NCBI RefSeq assembly: GCF_904424705.1
Contig: NZ_CAJGBF010000001.1
Location: forward strand, 434,001-498,000
Source: Rossellomorea arthrocnemi
GTDB lineage: Bacteria; Bacillota; Bacilli; Bacillales; Bacillaceae_B
Direction of reading: 5' to 3'
DNA length: 64,000 nt
Below, piece after piece: positions 17,106-25,681 of the stretch. Under the pieces are notes generated by a model that was given only the letters and a program-made list of their open reading frames with translations, had not been told where the DNA came from and did not search any database. A program made the translations under genes and the position numbers. Each line of letters begins with the position of its first letter. Within the stretch, counting starts at the first letter, position 1.

Positions 17106-19076
17106 TTAGCTGGATATAGTATGTTCAACAGTCGTGCTTTTCGGATTGAATTTTTGATAGAAGAATACGAGTGCCAGAATGGCGAATCCAATTATATCCG
17201 TTACAATCCCCGGATTGATCATGAGGATTGCCCCAATGAATAGGATGATTCTCTCATACCAAAGCGCATTTCTTAGAAGCCATCCTTCTGCCGCACAAGC
17301 AACCCCTATGATTCCAATAATGGATGTGATCACTGATAGAATAATATGAGGAGCATCCCCTACAAGGAGCAATGTCTCTCCATAAACAAACATATACGGA
17401 ACGATGAAGGCGGCAAGCCCTAGTCTGACAGCTGTCATTCCTGTTTTCATCGGATCCGATCCAGAAAGTCCTGCTGCAGCAAATGCGGCCAATGCCACTG
17501 GTGGTGTAATCGCAGATAAAGCGGCAAAGTAGAACACGAACATATGGGCAGCAAGCGGTGATACACCCAGTGCAATCAACGCTGGAATGGTGAGAGGTAC
17601 TTGAACGATGTAAGCTGCAACCGTCGGAAGTCCCATCCCCAGGATAATGCTCGTAATCATAGTGAAAATAAGAGTCACAATTAAAATCCCACCTGAGATA
17701 TCAATGATCATCCCACTGAATTTCAGCCCAATTCCAGTCAAGCCGATAATCCCGATAATAAAACCTGACGCAGCACATGCAACGGCGGTTTCAACGGCAG
17801 CCCTTGCCCCTAAATCGAGAGCTTTATACATTTTTGAGAATGATAGTCTTGTAGACTTTTTAAAAGCTGCCACGACGATCGTCACGCCGATTGAAAATAA
17901 TCCGGCTCGCATAGGAGAAGTACCTGATGCCAGCATCACGACGATCACGACTAACGGTACAAAGAACATAAATCCCGTCTTTAATACGGTTGAAACCTTT
18001 GGCAGATCTTCCTTCTTTAAGCCATTCAGTCCCAGTCGCTTCGCTCGTAAATCAACTTGAAAGTATAAGCAGCAGTAATATAGAACTGCTGGTATAATGG
18101 CAGCCACTGCTATATCCATATAAGGAACCCCTAAATAGGAAGCAATGATGAAAGCGGAAGCTCCCATGATCGGAGGCATGATCTGTCCTCCTGTCGAAGA
18201 AACCGCTTCCACAGCAGCTGCAAAATGACTTCTATATCCCGTCTTCTTCATTAATGGAATCGTGAAGGCACCCGTTGTCACCGTGTTGGCTACAGCACTT
18301 CCAGAAATGGTTCCCAAGATAGAACTAGCCACAATGGCTGTTTTGGCAGGACCTCCGCGATACTTCCCCATACCTGCAACAGATAAATCAATGAAGAATT
18401 GTCCTGCTCCGGAAACCTCCAGAAACTTCCCAAATAAGATGAACAGGAAGATAAACGTGGCTGATACTCCAAGAGGGACACTGAAAATGCCAGTCACTGT
18501 GTAGAATAGGTGATCCACTATCCACATAGCGGTAAATTCACGATGGGAGAGTTCACCTGTGATGAGATGTCCAAATATCCCGTACACCAAACAAATGAAA
18601 ATAATCAGGATCAGCGTATTCCCTATCACACGGCGGGTCGCTTCGATTAGCAACAACCCTGATACGATCCCAATCGTGATTTCAAGCATGGTGAGCGGTT
18701 CAATATAACTCATCCGTGACGAGATCACCTGTGCGTTCATCACATAATAGGAATAACAAGCAATCGACAAAATCATAAACAGCCAGTCATACCAGGGAAT
18801 GCTCTCATTTTTCACTGCTTTTTTGGTTGGCTTATAAATCGCAAATGTAAGGATCAGAGCAAACGCCAAATGGGCAGACCGCTGTAGAATCGACTCAAAT
18901 ACGCCAAAGAATGCCGTGTATAAATGAAACAAAGACATAAGGACAGCAACAATGGAAATGATCTTGGCTGCTGCGCCCTTTAAAGAGCGCAGCTTGCTGT
19001 TAAGGTTGCCGTCTTCATCATATTGGTTTACTATTTCCGATGCTTCTATTTCTGGTGACGAATCCTTTTTAGCCAT
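17106..19076 (-). CDS. TRAP transporter fused permease (4TM small plus 12TM large subunit), TAXI type
   Basis: A 656-residue permease with about 16-17 membrane segments in which the DctQ-like small subunit (about 45-200) and the DctM-like large subunit (about 210-620) are joined, as is usual with TAXI-type binding proteins. Signature stretches include GTISGSAVANTVTTGAFTIPLMKK, split over the first re-entrant loop, and AAIIPAVLYY. It uses an ion gradient to import a substrate delivered by the binding protein encoded 40 bases upstream. Carboxylates are the common cargo of the family. Confidence 0.92.
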   Translation of the reverse strand: MAKKDSSPEIEASEIVNQYDEDGNLNSKLRSLKGAAAKIISIVAVLMSLFHLYTAFFGVFESILQRSAHLAFALILTFAIYKPTKKAVKNESIPWYDWLFMILSIACYSYYVMNAQVISSRMSYIEPLTMLEITIGIVSGLLLIEATRRVIGNTLILIIFICLVYGIFGHLITGELSHREFTAMWIVDHLFYTVTGIFSVPLGVSATFIFLFILFGKFLEVSGAGQFFIDLSVAGMGKYRGGPAKTAIVASSILGTISGSAVANTVTTGAFTIPLMKKTGYRSHFAAAVEAVSSTGGQIMPPIMGASAFIIASYLGVPYMDIAVAAIIPAVLYYCCLYFQVDLRAKRLGLNGLKKEDLPKVSTVLKTGFMFFVPLVVIVVMLASGTSPMRAGLFSIGVTIVVAAFKKSTRLSFSKMYKALDLGARAAVETAVACAASGFIIGIIGLTGIGLKFSGMIIDISGGILIVTLIFTMITSIILGMGLPTVAAYIVQVPLTIPALIALGVSPLAAHMFVFYFAALSAITPPVALAAFAAAGLSGSDPMKTGMTAVRLGLAAFIVPYMFVYGETLLLVGDAPHIILSVITSIIGIIGVACAAEGWLLRNALWYERIILFIGAILMINPGIVTDIIGFAILALVFFYQKFNPKSTTVEHTISS

Positions 19077-19116
19077 ACTTTCACCTTCTTTTTCATGGAT
19101 ATATTGTGTATATTAC

Positions 19117-20106
19117 TTACTCAAGAGCCCCGACTTCCTTATAATACTTCTCTGCGCCAGGATGAAGCTTACCTACATTGTTTTTCACTGAATACTCTTC
19201 ATCAAAGTCTTTCATAATCGGTGATAACGTTGTCCACGTATCTTTTTCTTCTACCATCATTTTCGTAAGCTTATACACCGTCTCTTCATCCATAAGGTCA
19301 TCATTGACTAATAGAACCGTATAGCCGGCAACTGTGTTGACATCTTCCTTCACATTGGAATACGTTCCGCCTTCAACCGTATATTCCAAATAGCCTTCAT
19401 TCTTATCATGCAGACCTTTAATCGTTTCATCATCTAAAGGAATTAAGCGGATTCCTAGTGTCGTATCAAGTTCCTGGAACGTGGAGACCGGCGCTGCCAC
19501 CATCCCTACAATGGCATCGATATGACCGTCACGAAGAAGATCTGCTCCGTCAGCAGTACCAATATACTCGATCCCGCCAAGGTCATCGTAGGACATATCA
19601 TTCAGCTTTAAAATATCCTGAAAGGCAAGTTCTCCACTATATCCTTTAATCCCAGGGCTTACTTTCTTCCCTTTTAAGTCCTTTACAGATTTGATATCAG
19701 AATCGGCACGAACGACGATATGGAACACATTCGGATAAAGGGTTGCAACGGTGCTGACATTGTCCACTTTTTCTTTAAAAGCATTTTCTCCTTTTAAAGC
19801 TTCCGGGACCGTCTGACCATTACTGAATCCAAGAGCAAATGTACCTTGACTTAGCCCCAATAGGTTGGAAACAGATCCACCTTCGACCACTGTTACAGAT
19901 GAATCCGGGAAGACTTCACTCATTTTTTCCCCCATTGAACCGGATAATGTGTACCAGAAGCCACCCACTGTAGCCGACCCGAAAGCCATATCTTTAGGCG
20001 GGCCATCAGCGCTATCCTTTTTAGTACTGCCAGCTTCATCTGAAGAACATGCTGCTAATGTCATTAATAATAAGGTTACCAATACGATTAAATATTTTTT
20101 CATCAT
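19117..20106 (-). CDS. TAXI-family TRAP solute-binding lipoprotein
   Basis: A 329-residue extracytoplasmic binding protein. The lipoprotein signal peptide ends LLMTLAACSS (lipid-anchored Cys20). The mature domain shows the TAXI pattern: FGSATVGGFWYTLSGSMGE near the N-terminus, GGSVSNLLGLSQG, SPGIKGYSGELAFQDIL and a C-terminal HPGAEKYYKE. Partner of the fused permease downstream. The double ATG at 20106/20103 follows AAGGGGGACG. Placement before the catabolic genes suggests that its ligand is the substrate of the operon. Confidence 0.92.
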   Translation of the reverse strand: MMKKYLIVLVTLLLMTLAACSSDEAGSTKKDSADGPPKDMAFGSATVGGFWYTLSGSMGEKMSEVFPDSSVTVVEGGSVSNLLGLSQGTFALGFSNGQTVPEALKGENAFKEKVDNVSTVATLYPNVFHIVVRADSDIKSVKDLKGKKVSPGIKGYSGELAFQDILKLNDMSYDDLGGIEYIGTADGADLLRDGHIDAIVGMVAAPVSTFQELDTTLGIRLIPLDDETIKGLHDKNEGYLEYTVEGGTYSNVKEDVNTVAGYTVLLVNDDLMDEETVYKLTKMMVEEKDTWTTLSPIMKDFDEEYSVKNNVGKLHPGAEKYYKEVGALE

Positions 20107-20116
20107 TACGTCCCCC

Positions 20117-20773
20117 TTATTTTGCTTTGATTTTTGTTTTTTCTATTAAATGAAATGGTGCATCTGTTATTTCTCTTAATCCATCTACAGAAATGTCCGA
20201 GAGAATTTCAACCAAGAACATCTTTTCTTCCATAAACTTGAATACCGCATGCTCTGTTACGATCATGTCCGCTTTTCTCACTCCGCTACTTGGATAAGAA
20301 AGCTTTTTCACAAGTTTTGGACTCCCATTTTTGGACAAATGCATCGAAGCGATGATCATGCGTTTCGCTCCTGCAACAAGGTCCATGGCACCACCAACCC
20401 CCAGGATGGTTTCACCCGGTACTGCCCAGTTGGCAACTTCTCCGGTTTGATCAACCTGTAAAGCACCAAGAACTGCTGTATCAATATGCCCTCCCCTGAT
20501 CATCAAGAAAGAATCAGAGCTGTCAAATAATGAAGAACCGATATCCATGGAAACAGGTTTTTTACTCGCACTGATTAAGTCCATATCCACTTCATCACCA
20601 GTTGGAGTAGGTCCCATACCAAGCAGTCCATTTTCTGATTGAAGGTATACTTTTTTATCTCCGAGATAATCCGGAATGAGAGTGGGGATGCCGACTCCTA
20701 AATTCACGATTTCATCTTCGTTTAATTCTTGAGCAACCCTTTTAGCAATTGTGATTCTGTTAGAATGACTCAA
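20117..20773 (-). CDS. scoB: 3-oxoacid CoA-transferase subunit B
   Basis: A 218-residue beta subunit of a class I CoA-transferase. Active-site Glu lies in LQSENGLLGMGP, and PGETILGVGGAMDLV and GHIDTAVLGALQVD are family-typical. It begins at TTG 20773, which has GGGGGAAG upstream, inside the end of scoA (14-base overlap). With subunit A it moves CoA from succinyl-CoA or acetyl-CoA to the imported acid. Substrate assignment (acetoacetate, 3-oxoadipate or another acid) cannot be made from sequence alone. Confidence 0.9.
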   Translation of the reverse strand: MSHSNRITIAKRVAQELNEDEIVNLGVGIPTLIPDYLGDKKVYLQSENGLLGMGPTPTGDEVDMDLISASKKPVSMDIGSSLFDSSDSFLMIRGGHIDTAVLGALQVDQTGEVANWAVPGETILGVGGAMDLVAGAKRMIIASMHLSKNGSPKLVKKLSYPSSGVRKADMIVTEHAVFKFMEEKMFLVEILSDISVDGLREITDAPFHLIEKTKIKAK

Positions 20774-21446
20774 CGTATCTTCCCCCTTCCTTCACATGGC
20801 GGTTTTGAACGATATAATCCACGTATAAGTGAGGTGTCACGACTTCCTCTGGAGCAAATGATCCTGCTTCTACTATTTCATCCACCTCGGCGATGACGAT
20901 CTTGGCAGCCGTTGCCATCACTGGATTGAAATTCCTTGCAGTCTTGTCATAAACTAAATTCCCCAGCGTATCAGCCTTCAGTGCCTTGATAATGGCTACA
21001 TCTCCTTTGATTGCTTTTTCAAAGATGTAGGTTTCACCATCAATCACTTTTTCTTCCTTTCCTTCAGCCAGCTTCGTCCCCACACCGGTCTTCGTATAGA
21101 AGCCACCGATTCCGGCTCCACCGCAGCGAATCGCTTCTGCTAATGTCCCCTGGGGAATAAGTTCAATTTCCAATTCACCTTTTGACCAGGCTTTGACTGC
21201 GTCCCGGTTGGTAGTGAAATAGGATCCTTTTGCTTTTTTGAGCTTTCCGGCAATCAGGAGTTTCCCAAGGCCACGCCCTTCCTCTCCCAGGTTATTACTG
21301 ATGATCGTTAGATTGTCTTTATCTGAATTCACCAGTTCATCGATCAGTGTCAGGGGTGTCCCGGAAAGACCAAAACCTCCGACCAACAATGTGTCTCCAC
21401 TATGAATGTGAAGCAGCGCGTCATCCAGACTTAATCGTTTCTTCAT
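20760..21446 (-). CDS. scoA: 3-oxoacid CoA-transferase subunit A
   Basis: A 228-residue alpha subunit with the glycine loop GDTLLVGGFGLSGTPLTLIDEL near the N-terminus (split here only by length), GAGIGGFYTKTGVGT and KADTLGNLVYDKTARNFNP. ATG 21446 is preceded by AGGGGAGG and lies 26 bases inside the end of the acyl-CoA synthetase-like gene, so it is translationally coupled. Forms the heteromer with the next gene. Confidence 0.9.
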   Translation of the reverse strand: MKKRLSLDDALLHIHSGDTLLVGGFGLSGTPLTLIDELVNSDKDNLTIISNNLGEEGRGLGKLLIAGKLKKAKGSYFTTNRDAVKAWSKGELEIELIPQGTLAEAIRCGGAGIGGFYTKTGVGTKLAEGKEEKVIDGETYIFEKAIKGDVAIIKALKADTLGNLVYDKTARNFNPVMATAAKIVIAEVDEIVEAGSFAPEEVVTPHLYVDYIVQNRHVKEGGRYVESF

Positions 21447-22839
21447 TTTGTTCCTCCCCTTGTTTTTGAGATGCCGAGTAATTCACATAGGCAGAAAATG
21501 ATTTGATGGCTGTACTTTCTTGAAAGAAATATGGCTTCTTTGTCTTCTTCAAAATGTCGATCGCCAGCTCATCGTTATAACCCTGTGACATAAATATAGG
21601 TAAAAATATACAATTACTCTCTTTCATCAACTGTTGGATTTGACCTGATAATATTTCATTTTGATAGTCTACTTGGAACGGAAACGGAACGATGATATTG
21701 TCATAGTCTCCTGATTCATGTAGTACCTCCAAGCATGAAGTCAGCTTGGATAGATCGTCATAAACAATCGTGGTGACATCTAAAGGGTTCATAAAGGCCT
21801 TATCGATTCCTGTAATGTGAATCATTTCTTTCTGCAAGAACTCAGATAGTGGTGGCAGATCAATCCCATATTTATCGCATAAATCTGCCAAGTAAATGGA
21901 AGTAGCACCAGCCCATGAGAAAATGACGGTTCGTCCTCCCTTTGCTTTCTTGTACGAGTCGAAAAGCCAGGAGATCGCTACCACTTCATCAATACTCTCT
22001 GCCTTTATTAACCCTGGATGATTGACCATCTCCCATGGAATGGCATAATCATTATTCCTGCCCAGATGATGCTTCACCGCAATTCTCGATATCTTCGAGT
22101 GACCAATTGGAAGTAAGATAACAGGCTTACGCTGAAGATAAGCTTGATGTAGCAGACGAAAAAACCGCTCTTCTTCTGTAATCGATTCAATCACCAATAG
22201 AATCGTTTCTGTATCAGGATCATGAATCAAAAACTCAAAGCAATCATTCATGTTGATATCCATCTCATTCCCCGGAGAAAGCCAATAGGAGAAGCCAAGA
22301 CCTTTCTCGTTGGCATCCAGTATGGCCCTACCGATGCTCCCTCCATGACTGATCAAACCAACGGAGCCTTTATGAAAATTTTTCGGTTCGAATCGAGGTG
22401 AAAACGAGATTCCCCAATTGCCAATAAAATGATAGAAACCAGGTGAATTCGGTCCATAAACCCTTGTATTTGTACCCCTTACAATCGCTTTAAGTTCTTC
22501 TTCCCTGGTGATTCCATCCGGACCACTTTCAGAAAATCCTGAGCTTAGGATGATCACATTTTTCACTTGTTTTTCTACGCATTCTTTTACTATTTTTGGG
22601 GTATGTATAAAAGGGATGATTATACATGCCAAATCAATCTCTTCTTTGATCTCCAGTACACTTGGATAACAAGCCATGCCTGAAATCGAATCATAATTGG
22701 GATTCACCAGAAAGATATCCCCAGCAAATTTTGATTTTTGAAGATTGACCATCACACGTCCGGCATTCTGATGAAATCTCTCAGATGCACCTATGATTGC
22801 AATGCTTTTAGGGGAAACGATGGGTTGTAGTGTTCTCAT
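21421..22839 (-). CDS. Stand-alone NDP-forming acyl-CoA synthetase alpha-like protein
   Basis: A 472-residue protein. The N-terminal CoA-binding Rossmann domain has SPKSIAIIGASERFHQN and VNPNYDSISGMACYPSV; two ligase-CoA flavodoxin-like domains follow with GPNSPGF, GLISHGGSIGRA and a His in IAVKHHLGRN where the family's phospho-His region lies. The usual ATP-grasp beta part is absent here and in the neighbouring genes. It overlaps the regulator stop by 4 bases and scoA by 26. Either it works with a distant beta subunit, or it is a degenerate acyl-CoA-binding member whose role is regulatory or accessory. Confidence 0.8.
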   Translation of the reverse strand: MRTLQPIVSPKSIAIIGASERFHQNAGRVMVNLQKSKFAGDIFLVNPNYDSISGMACYPSVLEIKEEIDLACIIIPFIHTPKIVKECVEKQVKNVIILSSGFSESGPDGITREEELKAIVRGTNTRVYGPNSPGFYHFIGNWGISFSPRFEPKNFHKGSVGLISHGGSIGRAILDANEKGLGFSYWLSPGNEMDINMNDCFEFLIHDPDTETILLVIESITEEERFFRLLHQAYLQRKPVILLPIGHSKISRIAVKHHLGRNNDYAIPWEMVNHPGLIKAESIDEVVAISWLFDSYKKAKGGRTVIFSWAGATSIYLADLCDKYGIDLPPLSEFLQKEMIHITGIDKAFMNPLDVTTIVYDDLSKLTSCLEVLHESGDYDNIIVPFPFQVDYQNEILSGQIQQLMKESNCIFLPIFMSQGYNDELAIDILKKTKKPYFFQESTAIKSFSAYVNYSASQKQGEEQNEETIKSG

Positions 22840-24887
22840 GATTTTAATGATCCCCCTTCTAATTTTTTAACCTTCCTTACAATGGTAGAAGGATTCACCT
22901 TAAGAGCCCGGGCTATGCCACGGTAAGACTTTTCTGTGAGTGACGCCTTATAAATAAGCTCTCTTTCCAGCTCTTCTATCGCTTCCTTCAGTGGTAAAAT
23001 CTCATTCACAACAATCGCCTTGTCAGTACCCGCTTTTCGTTCATCCGTTTTATTAAACAACGAAAGTACATCGTTTTCACTAACTTCATGGTTGGTAGCT
23101 GTTACATATAATCTTTCAAGTATATTGACAAGCTCCCTCACATTCCCCGGCCATCTGTAGTCGCTGAGAACCTGTATGGCTTTCGTCGAAAATCTAAGAT
23201 GCTTATCATATTTAGAAGCAAACATTCTTGAATACGTATCGACCAGGAGTGGTATATCTTCCAATCTCTTTCTCAAAGGAGGGATGGCTATCGGTATAAC
23301 ATTCAACCGATAGAATAAATCTTCACGAAAGTTCCCTTCTTGGACCAGTTCTTGCAGGTCTTTATTGGTGGCAGCAATCACACGGACATCTATTTTCTTG
23401 GGAGCTGACGAACCTACCCGGGTTATCTCCATTTCCTGAAGGACCCGTAACAGTTTCACTTGAAGATGGGTAGGGATCTCTCCAATCTCATCGAGAAAAA
23501 TCGTTCCATTGTTTGCTTGTTCAAACAATCCGGCTTTCCCTTTTTTTAATGCACCCGTAAATGCTCCTCCCTCATACCCAAACAACTCTGATTCCATAAG
23601 GGTTTCCGGTATCGCTCCGCAGTTCACTTTAATGAATGGCTGTTCCATCCTTGGACTGGCCTGTTGAATCAATTTGGCTATTTCCTCTTTTCCTACTCCC
23701 GATTCTCCTGTTAATAAAACGGTGACATCTACTTTAGCCACTTGTTCAACGGTTTCGATCAACCTCTTCATCTCTGAAGATTCTGCTATGAAGGAACCTG
23801 TTTTCTCAGATAAGTGTAAAGTCTCCAATAGTGACTTTGCTTTCTCAAGCTCACTCCTCAACGCATCAATCTCAGACATATCTTTCACATAAATGACAAT
23901 TCTCTCGATCATTTGATTGCTACTATTTTTAATGGGGTTTGCGGTAATGATTAAAGAATTATCGCTGCCGACGCTTGTTTCCATGACATTATGTCGTTTG
24001 CCCTTCGCAATCACTTTGTTGACGATCTCTTTAATAAAGTCTGGTGTCTCATGTGTGTCGGAATCGAGATTAAAAAGAGAACAAAAGCTTTGATTACTTT
24101 TAATAATCATTCCTTCTCCATCTGTAATACAGATTCCATCGGTTGAGTTTTCCAGTACACTTTCCTGCTCCCTTAAGAGCTGTTTAACGGATTCAAGTTC
24201 ATTCGAAACAAATTCTATTTCTGAAATATCCTGAAAGACGCCTACTGCCCCAGTAAGGGTTTCACCATCATAGAGTGGTGTTCGGTGCGTTAAATACATT
24301 CTTCTTCCCACACGATATTTTTCCGTGTGTCCTTTACCAGTTCGGATGACATTCAGCAAGCCACTCGGTGTTACGACATCCGTCAAAAATTTGCCGATTG
24401 CTTTCTCTTTTGACGTCATGGCCATTTTTTCTGCAGGAGGGTTGATCGATGTGATTTTCCCTTCAAGATCAATTGAGAGGATACCATTATGGGCCGACTT
24501 GAAAATCGCATCCCAACGGCTGACTTCCAGTTGAGAGAACTTTGCATAGGAAGCCAAATACTGATCTTTCGTCAAAAACCCAGAAATCTGACCGTTCTTA
24601 TTGATTACCGGCCAAATATCGTGATCCACTTCTGTTATATGTTTTAATTCATCTGTTTCCTTTAGAAAATGAAAGTTCTTTATATGAATGTCAGATAGTG
24701 TTCTTTTCTTTTTTAGTAATCCACTTAAAAGATCATTCTCTGTGAAACACCCCGCCAGCTCATCCTTAATGTTATAAACCAACCCGCCCTTCACTCGAGA
24801 TTCTAGTAAACGATTTGCAACAGCTTCAATGTAATCGTTTTCAAAATATTTTATTGAAGTACTAGTCATTGCATCTTTCACTAACAA
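22836..24887 (-). CDS. Sigma-54-dependent activator with CBS, two PAS, AAA+ and HTH domains
   Basis: About 683 residues; numbering here is from the longer frame at GTG 24914. A CBS-pair sensor region (about 10-125), PAS (about 130-235) and PAS (about 250-350), the central AAA+ domain with Walker A GESGVGKE (403-410), the sigma-54 contact loop GAFTGA (450-455) and Walker B TIFLDEIGE (471-479), then a C-terminal HTH (RGIARALKVNPSTIVRKV). Start set at TTG 24887 because GAGGGAG is 8 bases upstream and the predicted transcription start (about 24918) leaves no leader for the GTG at 24914. It heads the operon it should activate, so it is autoregulated. CBS/PAS sensing suggests a nucleotide or acyl-CoA-linked signal. 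Confidence 0.92.
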   Translation of the reverse strand: MLVKDAMTSTSIKYFENDYIEAVANRLLESRVKGGLVYNIKDELAGCFTENDLLSGLLKKKRTLSDIHIKNFHFLKETDELKHITEVDHDIWPVINKNGQISGFLTKDQYLASYAKFSQLEVSRWDAIFKSAHNGILSIDLEGKITSINPPAEKMAMTSKEKAIGKFLTDVVTPSGLLNVIRTGKGHTEKYRVGRRMYLTHRTPLYDGETLTGAVGVFQDISEIEFVSNELESVKQLLREQESVLENSTDGICITDGEGMIIKSNQSFCSLFNLDSDTHETPDFIKEIVNKVIAKGKRHNVMETSVGSDNSLIITANPIKNSSNQMIERIVIYVKDMSEIDALRSELEKAKSLLETLHLSEKTGSFIAESSEMKRLIETVEQVAKVDVTVLLTGESGVGKEEIAKLIQQASPRMEQPFIKVNCGAIPETLMESELFGYEGGAFTGALKKGKAGLFEQANNGTIFLDEIGEIPTHLQVKLLRVLQEMEITRVGSSAPKKIDVRVIAATNKDLQELVQEGNFREDLFYRLNVIPIAIPPLRKRLEDIPLLVDTYSRMFASKYDKHLRFSTKAIQVLSDYRWPGNVRELVNILERLYVTATNHEVSENDVLSLFNKTDERKAGTDKAIVVNEILPLKEAIEELERELIYKASLTEKSYRGIARALKVNPSTIVRKVKKLEGGSLKS

Positions 24888-24928
24888 TGCGCTCGCTCCC
24901 TCTGAGTGATCCACTCATTTATTACTAT

Positions 24929-24945
24929 TGCAAGAAGTGTGCCAA
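24929..24945 (-). promoter_or_regulatory. Sigma-54 (-24/-12) promoter of the catabolic operon
   Basis: Minus strand TTGGCACACTTCTTGCA: GG and GC elements 10 bases apart, matching the TTGGCAC-N4/5-TTGCA consensus at essentially every position. The start of transcription is expected near 24918, 31 bases before TTG 24887. The adjacent gene is a sigma-54 activator, which strongly supports the call. Confidence 0.9.
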
Positions 24946-25017
24946 CATTAAAAAGACCATAAAATACTGATTATTCTAATGTTTTACAATATTTAAACTA
25001 TAAAACAGATCCTATTA

Positions 25018-25044
25018 TGTTGCAATAGCGCAACAAGTGTTGCG
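25018..25044. promoter_or_regulatory. Candidate enhancer (UAS) for the sigma-54 activator
   Basis: Two overlapping inverted repeats share one arm: TGTTGC-N6-GCAACA (25018-25035) and CGCAAC-AAGT-GTTGCG (25029-25044). They lie 73 bases or more upstream of the -24 element, the normal place for activator sites. A related TGTTGC-N6-GCAACG site is at 25121-25138. Confidence 0.7.
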
Positions 25045-25112
25045 TGAGTGCCATCATCCAGTAGAGAATAAGGTCGAAAAATAGGAAAAAGACCTATATG
25101 TCTTTTATTCAT

Positions 25113-25141
25113 AAAAAAACCGTTGCGTTTGAGCAACAGTT
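25113..25141 (-). terminator. Minus-strand terminator-shaped hairpin containing a second UAS-like site
   Basis: Minus strand AACTGTTGC, loop TCAAAC, GCAACGGTT, followed by seven T. The stem includes the same TGTTGC-N6-GCAAC spacing as the UAS at 25018-25035, about 103 bp away centre to centre. No minus-strand gene is visible upstream for it to terminate, so it may insulate the operon or be mainly an activator site. Confidence 0.55.
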
Positions 25142-25415
25142 TACTAATTTTATTCGTTAGAAGATTAGGAGTATGGAGACGGTGCTTCTACTTATTGCTA
25201 ATAAAATTGAGCCAAGGACCCCCTAGCTCTTCCTTGAGAAATTGTATAACAAGAGAATGAAGGGATTTAGGGTCTCTTAATCATCAGTTTTAATGTACTT
25301 GCTTTAATGAGAAATAAATCATAGAACGAAACCAATGAAATGATTTATACTGGGAACGACGACATAGTCAACAAGCATCATGCTTTTATTTACAATCTAG
25401 AAAGGTGTGACTGAA
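25142..25415. other. Intergenic stretch before the small membrane protein gene
   Basis: No gene seen. A degenerate half-copy of the palindrome family lies at about 25168-25190 (GTATGGAGACGGTGCTTCTAC). A TATACT at 25346-25351 could be a -10 element for the 25416 gene, but no good -35 accompanies it. Confidence 0.4.
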
Positions 25416-25604
25416 ATGAAATACATAGTCGGCATGTATGTGGTAATGTCTATGATGGTATGTGTGAATTTGATAGGTGGGTATCTATTAAAGGGAGAGT
25501 ACTGGGCGATCGCGAGCTGGCTTCTAACAGGGTTGTTTTTCTTTGGTACCCTATTTTTCATCAATGCTAGATATGTATTTTCGAAGAAGAAGGTTAAAAG
25601 GTAA
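25416..25604 (+). CDS. Small two-segment membrane protein, 62 residues
   Basis: ATG 25416 (MKYIVGMYVVMS) with AAAGGTG upstream; a longer reading from GTG 25407 would lie in that ribosome site. Segments at about 5-24 and 32-52 are hydrophobic, and the C-terminus is basic (FSKKKVKR). No family recognised. Followed within 3 bases by a short palindrome (25607-25633) that can end its transcript. Similar in size and shape to, but not homologous by eye with, the 2858-3031 protein. Confidence 0.6.
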   Translation: MKYIVGMYVVMSMMVCVNLIGGYLLKGEYWAIASWLLTGLFFFGTLFFINARYVFSKKKVKR

Positions 25605-25606
25605 AA

Positions 25607-25633
25607 GAAGCACGGGGACGGTTCCCGTGCTTC
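25607..25633. repeat. Short GGGGACGGTTC-family palindrome
   Basis: GAAGCACGGG, loop GACGGTT, CCCGTGCTTC. Directly after the stop codon at 25604; probable terminator. Confidence 0.75.
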
Positions 25634-25681
25634 CCAGGTCACTCTTCCACCCCATATGAATACATATGAAGGGGAGGAGGA

